From Apostichopus californicus (Eukaryota > Echinodermata > Holothuroidea > Aspidochirotida > Stichopodidae): a DNA stretch of 33,030 nucleotides. The stretch is from the NCBI GenBank assembly GCA_020650975.1, contig JAIPMN010040806.1, positions 3,591 through 36,620 of the forward strand, written 5' to 3'. Both the position numbers and the translations under genes were made by a program. Positions 21,701 through 30,700 of the stretch are shown piece by piece. Positions within the stretch are counted from its first letter, which is position 1. Each line of letters opens with the position of its first letter. Under the pieces are notes generated by a model. The model worked only from the letters and a program-made list of their open reading frames with translations. It did not search any database and was not told where the DNA came from.

Positions 21701-24700
21701 TGCATGATGTACCCAGCACTCTAGTTGTTTCACAGATGGTCAGTGCATGGTCCTCTGAGGTCAGTAATAAGTCCAGCATAGGAAAAATTATAAAGCAGCT
21801 AGGTCAACATTGGTCAAACACTGTAAACCTTTTGAATACAGTGTAATTTATAGACGTGGACGTTGACCTCTTCTCAGTCAAAAGTTATCTGCAGGACAAT
21901 AGGCGTAGGAAGCGGGGGACTGGGTGGCCATTAGCCCCCACAGCCAAAAATGTGTGGGGCTGCAGAAGGGGGCAGCAGGGGCAGTTGCCACCAGAAATGT
22001 TTAAGGTATGAACATTTTTATTCATTTTTATGTTCAGCTAATGAAAATATACAGTAACCGTACATTTGTCATGTTGGTCTCATTCTCAAACTGTGACAGA
22101 CTGTTGCTCCAAGTAATTTTACCAATAAAACTTCTAATTAACCATGTTTAAGTCTAAATTTCTGAGATCTCAAATTAACAATTGTTGAGATACAAGTCCT
22201 GGGAAGTGACATTTCTTGCATTTTCAGAGGTTTTTCTGCCAAAATGGTTGGGCTACGTACGCAATGCCCCAACCGCTGGTGGCTCTCCGCTTAGATGGTG
22301 TCTCAAACAATTCCTGTATACATTCTTTTTACCGATTACAAATTTTCTAAGTAACTATTTTCTAAGTGTAAATTTCTGAGATCTCAAAATAAAGATTTTT
22401 GCCTGGGAAGTGACATTTCCTTGCAATCTGGGAGGCTTGTTTAGCAAAACTTTGTTTGTACGCTACAAGCCAACCGATGGTGGCACTCCGCTTGGATGAT
22501 GTCCCATACAAATATTTGCAGACAGAAATTTTCAGCTCCCCCGGGTCAAAATAGCTTCCTATGCCTATGTGTAATACTAGGATGTATTTAAGGTATGATA
22601 TGAAAACACACATTATTGTTGCTCTAGTGTTAAACCAGACCCATGGATGATGTGAATGATTTTCACATTTACAAGTGACACCAAATTGAACTGATATATT
22701 GATATCAAGTATTGAATGTTACATTCTTTCAATGTTCTCCATGTAGAACTTACAACAATTAAAGCTTTACTGAAAGATACTGGAAGTCTGGATCAAGAAT
22801 TGGAGTAAGTACAAGATGTAATTCCATCTGAGAGTGAAGGTGAGTTGATACTACTATTGCCTTGTTTGGCTCATACCAGCATGCTGGTCTGCCTAATTGA
22901 AGTGATCATGCTGTGTCTATGACTATCTATCATTATATCTAAATGTCTGTCCCCACTTGTTTAAAATGCTTCTTCTCGTATAGGCTTTGATGGATTTGAA
23001 ACATGGACATTATGTTCATTAGATGAGGGGGCATCTGGTGTGTTCCAAAAATTTAGGTCAAAGGTCATTTAGCTGTCATTTGAGGCCATTAAACTGAAAA
23101 TGCTTGAAATACTTCTCCCACAGTTATATAAACCAATGTTGACCAAAGTTACACATCAAGATCGTTCAGTAAGGGACCATGTTCAAAATCGGATGATCAT
23201 GAAAGTTGATCAGTATTATCGGTTGTGAATGATTTTCACATTTACAAGTGACACCAAATTGAACTGATATATTGATATCAAGTATTGAATGTTACATTTA
23301 TTTTATTCTTTCAATGTTCTCCATGTAGAACTTACAACGAGTAAAGCTTTACTGAAAGATACTGGGAGTCTGGATCAAGATTTGGAGGAAGTACAAGATG
23401 TAATTCCATCTGAGAGTGAAGGTGAGTTGATACTACTATTGCCTTTTTTGGCTCATACCAGCATGCTGGTCTGCCTAAGTGATCATGCTGTGTCTATGAC
23501 TATCTATCATTCTATCTAAATGTCTGTCCTCACTTGTTTAAAATGCTTCTTCTCGTATAGGCTTTGATAGATTTTGATGAAATATGGACACAATGTTCAT
23601 TGAATGAGGGGGCATCTGGTGTGTTCCAGAAATTAAGGTAAAAGGTCATTTAGCAGTCATTTGAGGCTATTAAGCTGTGAAAATGCTTGAAATACTTCTC
23701 CCACAGTTATATAAACAAATGTTGACCAAAGTTCCACATCAAGATCGTTCAGTAAGGGTACCATGTGGATTTTTTGTGCAAAAATAGCAATTCTTAATTG
23801 CACAGCTGATATAGTGTACTAGCCACTGCACCATTGGTGCTCTAGTTGAATACTTGCCAACAAAACATCTATGTGGTCATGTGGAATATGTGTTTCTGTA
23901 TGTGGATGTGACAGCAAGCTTGTAATTGCAAAATCTGAAGAACGGCAATCTTTACAATATTTGGTATGTAGATTTCTCAAACTGATTAGATGAACATATT
24001 GTTTTTAGTTCAGTTTCAAGGTCATTTGAGGTCAAGAACTGAAAACTTCGTTTTTGCAGTATCAGAAGAACAGCAACATCTACACTTTTCATTTTTGGCA
24101 TGTTCTGTTTCAAGGTCATATGGGGTCAACAGAAGTAAAAAACTTGAAATCTTGTAATCGCAATATCTATAGAACGACAACCTGTATCAATTTCATATGT
24201 AGTATGTAGTTTGCCCATTGTTTTTAGGTCAGCTCCAAGGTCATTTGAGGTCAGTAGAGATTGAAGAATGAAAACCTTGTAATTGCAATATCTGAAGAAC
24301 GGAAACCTGTACAAATGTCAATCTTTGGATTTTTTTCAAACACTTTTGTAAAAAAATCATGAACAATGACATGCTTGGGGCGAGGGGGGGGGGGAGGTCC
24401 TTATTTCAATGAATGTTGAACAATTAACTCACTTTGGGAATTTTCATCAGACAAATTATAATTTCAGTTACCAAGTTATAACATATTTGTCTACAATATT
24501 TATTCCTATATTGAAGGTTTTTATTGCTGTTTTGTATCAATTCTAGAATAAATATTTGCAGTTTGATTCACAAGTTTGAAAAATGTCATGTCCGTTTTGT
24601 CTTGCCTAAAGACTAAAGTTGTTCAAAGAGACATTAAAAGGAATAACTTTGACATAAGTGTGGGTGTGTGAGTGTGCAAAAATAGCTTGTGAACAGCTTA

Positions 24701-27700
24701 TCTCCCGAACCTATGAGCTATGATGATGAAACTTGGTAGACTGCACAAAAGGGCATGGGGTCTCAAAACTTATAAGTACCATATAGACCAAGTAAGTAGT
24801 TTAATTTGCATTATTAATGACTGTGGATCAATTAAGTATGTGAATGTGATATCTCCAGAACCACATCATGCTAGTTAGTTATGCTAAATAGTTAAAGGTA
24901 TGACATTCATACTAGAGGATGTAGTGACCATTCAGTGCCAAGTTTTGAAGGTCACTTGGATGTCAAATTACCAGTCCAAAAAGGTCCAAGTACTATGCAT
25001 TGTTGGATTTATATAGTAAACATTCTGGGCTCTAAAATGTAATTTGAAGGTCTTCATAGGTTATTCCTGGTCAAATTGCTAAATTGCTAAGGTATATTTG
25101 AACTACCACATAACCAGGCAAAACTGGAGGTTGGAGAACCACCTTGTTATGTAACAGATTTCACTGAAAATTCAATGCTAGTAGCAGATACTCTTGGGTG
25201 GATTTGTATATCATCAAATATTTAGGAACCCAAGTAAAAAGCACTCCCAAAACCAATAAGCTAGGTTTTATATACCCGCAGTTTGAACTTTTTAAATGTG
25301 AAGGGTTCAAAATGTGAGTGACCATGGAATTGTCTTGAATCAAATAGAAACATTCACTCATGCTCTCATATTTATTTGTTATATGTTGTATCATTAATTG
25401 CTGTGAGATACTTTTCTTTTTTATAGAAGATGAAAGTGAAGATGAGTATATTCCAGACAGTGATGTTCCAAACAGCGAAGTTCCAGACAGCGAAGTTTCA
25501 GACAGCGAAGTTCCAGACAGCGAAGTTCCAGACAGCGAAGTTCCAGACAGCGAAGTTTCAGACAGCGAAGTTCCAGAAAGTGCTGACAATGTAGAAACCC
25601 GGAAGAAGAAAAAACTGAATGATAGTGGAGGCTCTTCAGATTCAGAGGAACTTCCGTTAAGGGTGGGAAGCCTTAAGAGCCTGAGCAATGTAGACAAGTT
25701 AGATTTTGTTGATGATGCAACCATTGAGGATAGTGACAGCGATCCAGAAGAAGATGAAGTTATTAGAGACAAGGAAAATAATGGGATCTACATAAGACGA
25801 GTAAGTAGTTCAATGACGACCAAAACAGGAAAGCGGAAAAAGTGTAGCAGAGTATATAATGCTAGACATTTCTGCCCCTTCTGCCAGAGAGCCTACATTA
25901 ACTTCTCCCAACACATCCTTGGAAAAACTCATGATTTAGAGCCTTAAGTACAGAAAATAACACAGATCAACATTCTTAAGAGAGACAGCGACCAAATAAG
26001 ACTACAGAAGCCTCAAGAGAGGAAGAGGCTCCTTTCAATCTTGCGAAACAAAGGAGACAGTTCTCACAACAAGAAGGTATTACAGAAACAACGTGGAGAA
26101 ATAATACTGGGTAGAAGACAAAATGAGACACAGGGCAGATTCAGCATTTCAGAATATGGGCCGTGTCCTTCTTGTTTGGAATGGTTGAAACCTAATAATA
26201 CTAATACTAATATAATACTAATAATACTAATACTAATAATACCTAGACACCATTGCCCCGAAAGAATAGAAAAACTTGCTCATCAGACGAAGGCTAATTT
26301 GTTAATGCAGAGTGCTATGCTATCAGGAAGGTTCAATGTCGAGGCAAGCAAAATGATGAAAGTCGAAGTTTTTCCAGTCATGCGTCTCAATGAAATTGGC
26401 CAGGTAGCAAGATCAGACAACTTGGTGGTATCAATAGGTAACCAATGGTTGTTGCGAAATGTGGGGAACGAGCTAATGCGGAAGTATTACACATCCGCTG
26501 TTATGCGACTCTCAAGCAGGCTCCGTATTATACTGAGAGGAATGGTCACCCCTCCTACAGGTACCAATATGCAAGATTATCTGGATCCAGAGTACTTTAC
26601 ACAGGTTGCTAAAGGGGCACTAAAAGTTGCTCAGCAAGATTCTTCAGATGAAGACAGCCTTCAAGCACCATCAAATGCTATCAAATTAGCACATGACATC
26701 AAACGAATGGCCAACATTAAGTGAGGCAGAGCCATTGAATCCAGAAACAAGGGCATGAAAGAGTCTGCAATAGACTTCTTGCATTTGATGTCCATACAGT
26801 GGTCGACTAAGTTAGCACGTGTTCTGCTTGATGAAAAGAAACATGTAAAGAATACTCCTTTGCCTATTCCAAGTGATGTAGTGAAGTTCAGTCAATACTT
26901 GAAAGGAGAAGCCAAAGTATGTGACTTGAAAGACACATCCTACCCAAACTATAGCGAAGTAGTTATTTTGGCTCTGGCGGCTCTCATTAGCTATAACAGG
27001 AGAAGACCTGGAGAAGTACAGGCTATCAAGTAAGGACATTTTCAACTTCTTTAATTCTGTTGTTATGTTTTCTGTTACACAAAAGTGGATTGGTAAATTG
27101 TTTACTCAATGTAATGATTTTGTTTAGGGGTTCAAGTGTATTGTATTCTACTGCGAAGAATGAGGTATGTAGCCTTGAATAGATTGTGACTGTCGTGAGA
27201 CAAGTAGGCAGCATTCATAATTTTACACTGAACATTAGAACAGTCTTTCAGATCCCTTTAAAATGTTTTGTTGATTTTCCGTTGAGAGGCAACATTTTTG
27301 GAGAGGTTGGAATCTTTGTCTGTTCTCCCTCCAATAAGGCTGATTATGTTTATTTCTGAAATAGGTGTTTAAAAGACACTTCTTGGCACAATTGTACAGT
27401 AAAAAGACACTTCTTTGCACAAGTGGACAGTAATAGACACTTCTTGACATATGTGGAGAGTATTACTTCTACTCCAGCATTATACAGTACTTGGAATTAA
27501 GAGATCCAGACACTCACTGCATGATATATGCACCATGTTCAGAGAATTAGTGTTCATTTCATTATTAAGTATCAATCTATCATAGTGTCATATTAAGTCA
27601 ATCGAGAATCGAGATGTGAAAGACATACAGCGTAATGTTTTTCTAGATGGAAACCAGTAGTCATCATGTTGAGTGACTTAACTGAAGGTACTGTTTAATG

Positions 27701-30700
27701 ACAAATACTTATGGCCCCCGCCCCAACATATAATTACCATCTATTAATTCCCCAGGTTATCAAGCTACTTTTCCAGAAAGACTGGAATATATGAAGTTAC
27801 TGAAGAGATAATCGGGGATATCACTGACTTTGAAAAGAGACTCTTGTTGGAGCAGGATGTTATCAATATCCGAGGCAAGGTAATACTCACTTATTCCTCT
27901 ATATCCCTGGTCCTCAGTTAGTTTCTGATGCTGATCAGTGACTGATCGATCAGCACCGTGATGGTCGGCTCACAATAATGTGACACCTATATAAATGGCC
28001 TCAATCAATCTTAGTCCATACGTTAATTAACAAAATGAGTCTGCTTGATGTTCATCTTGAAAACTAGTTCAAATATTACATAATAAAGTAATAAAGGGAA
28101 CCTTTATTCATTAATAACTTTTCATGTTGATTTATGGAATGCAGATCAAGTTGGCCATGATATACTATGGTTGCATGTTAATTTACTCATGTCTTCTTAT
28201 TTCAATCTCGAGCTAGCATCAAGTAACATTTGATTTACTTCTCTTATAGGGTGGAAAATATGTTCCTGTCATTACGCCATCCTATGCCAGGCCACTTCTG
28301 GAATATATTTCTAACAGCGACATCAGAAGAGCCGTTGGGATTTCAACTACACACAAATATATGTTCGCCACCAACAGTGAGTTGTTATATTTTCTCAATA
28401 ATTTTAACTATCTCACATCCATTCAGGATGTACATATTTTCATTGTGTTTTTAAGCTGCTGTGAAGTATGGTTATTGGTAATATCTTGTAAGGAACATTG
28501 TAAAAACTATGTTGTTCTATATTCTCCCTGATCTCCATACACTTTTCAAACAGTAGGTTGTTGGATATTTATAGATCTGTCTGGAAATAGACTTAGCATT
28601 AGTGATATGTGAAGAAAATTTCCCTCCTATGATGGGACTATTATGAATAGAAAATCATATAACTTTTTCTTATCCTTTATTCATAATATGTTGTCCCATA
28701 GTGTTTTAAGTTATTGTACAAGGTGTAGCCCCACAATGTATCATATATTATTATTATTATAAGTGATGTAGCCCCACAATGTAAATTTTATACTTAGCTC
28801 CATGATGTATTATGTTAATATAGTCCCGCAATGTATTAGATGCTACACAACATTTGCCTGCATAATTTCTGAGATATGGTGCTGTGTGCCTCAACTTGCT
28901 TCATTTTTATGAAGAACAAATAAATTCCTTTCATTATTTTGTTTGCCCCAGTGTTCTCCACGAGTGGTTTTAATGGTGTGGCTTCAACCCCTTCTTCCAT
29001 CCACCATCTATTAGCTTCCATCCACCTCTTAGTTATCAAATGTTACTACTCTCATTCCACATTCATTATTATCCCCAGTTCCCACCTACTACCCCACCCT
29101 CACTCTTCATGCTCAGCCATGTGCTTCGTGGTTGCTAACGTAATTGGGCTCACTATTTTATGCATGTGGTCGATATTAATAGGACCGCTGCCTTGGGTTA
29201 CATTGGGTTTACTGTATAAATTTAAACAAAACAGTTTCTGACAAATGAAAATATGACCAATGTACTGCAAGAAGCATTACCCGACTTACTAACATGCATT
29301 GTCTCCACCAACACATGGTACAATGAAAAAAAAAACCCAATGACATCACTTAAGCATATTAAGTGCTGCAAACAGTGTGAATTGTAAACCTACATGAATA
29401 ACTCCCTGCGATTCTCACGTTCATTAACATGGCGCACTTAATGTAAGCATTGTATGTTTCAACAAACATGTACAATAAGTCATGAACATCACAATAGCAT
29501 TCCATTTATATATATATGTGTTTTGTGTCAGGTTTTTATGCACACTGATCGCATATTTAATAATTTCACCTTACCATCACCACCGATGTTTACATCCTTC
29601 ATGGTTAATTTTTCAGTAGATGTAGGACCACATAAAGCATGTTTAAAAGTCAAGTGACATGTAGAATTGACTTCAACCAACCTGATACAGTATAATGAGA
29701 ATGTTGAGAAAAACCAAACTCCAAGCCGATTTTCAGTCACCCCGGGTGTGAGAATGAGACAAACATACTATTATGCAATAGATCTTGGGGAATTATGATT
29801 TGGATTTTATTGAAAAGTCACAAAATTGTCCATAATATATCAAAGGAGACATTCATTGACTTGCATTCTTATTTCGATGTACAAAATAGCAGCGAATACT
29901 GTGTACCCTCCTGACTAGCATCCGTTCTCTCCCCCACCCCCTCCTGACATCAATCAACGCAGAGAATACCTTGGTTATGAATTTAATTAACACAACAATG
30001 CAAGAAGTAGAAACAAATTTGGAGTTTTGGGTTTAGGGTTTTGACATACATATATGCTCTTTCTATCTGTGCAAGTTTAAAGGAATTGTCTGGTGGAAAA
30101 TTTTGATACATTGTCCTTGTTGTTACTATTTTTCTCTTTCTAACCATGTAAAAATTGTCCCCATTCGACGTTTGCTTCGTTTAAAAATCTGGTTTTCAAA
30201 TTCACCAGTTTCTCACCAAAAGTACCGTTTGTTCGAACGCTTCAATATGGTGATTGACGTAGTGCTTGCAAATAGGCAAAACAGGCGACTTGAAGTTAGC
30301 ACTCCCATTTCCGCAGCAAATAAACTCTCACGTGTAAGCACATGTGATTGCCTAATATATATAATGTACATACTCGCGAACGTATATCCTACGATGCCCA
30401 GTTCGTGTACTTGTATAGCGTTGCACATAGTACTCTCACACTCAAACCACAGTTCATAAACTGTTCTTCGAAATCGCTGAAATAAAATTCACGGATCAAA
30501 TTTACAGTAAAAAGCACTTGAAAAGCATTCGGAACACCCGAAAGATGAAACTTGGCGGAATCGATGTCAGAGCAGAATGTAGTACCGAGAAGCTTAGGCT
30601 TCGCAGAACTGTCCGATTGTAAACGTTAGAGTAGCCTACACATGCGAACATTCTTCGCGCGGGAGCTGGATAGCGCGATGTATAAACAATGAAGAGTCTG

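Larger units (their letters stand above)
22651..23765. repeat. Tandem duplication of ~570 bp that doubled exon 8
   Basis: Copy 1 runs from 22651 to about 23222 and copy 2 from 23224 to about 23765. Both begin TGTGAATGATTTTCACATTT, contain exon 8 with both splice sites, and continue through GCTCATACCAGCATGCTGGTC and an AGGTCA-rich repeat to ATCAAGATCGTTCAGTAAGG. Copy 2 has about 9 extra bases before the exon. The copies differ by scattered substitutions and small indels, so the event is recent relative to other repeats here. Confidence 0.93.

Noticed and set aside
25161..25772. 203-codon Ser-rich minus-strand frame
   Set aside because: It is the reverse of the acidic DSEVP-repeat exon; the plus reading has domains and splice borders.
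25945..25968. A tiny intron (GTACAG...ACACAG) removing the TAA at 25945
   Set aside because: The GT lies after TAA and the interval of about 18-20 bases is too short for splicing; the stop would remain.
26041..27033. Two apparent separate plus-strand genes starting at 26041 and 26755
   Set aside because: They are the same frame as exon 9, separated only by single stop codons, with family-like residues on both sides.
28939..29241. 100-codon plus frame in intron 11
   Set aside because: Low-complexity Ser/His-rich then hydrophobic peptide; no recognised domain or splice junction in phase.
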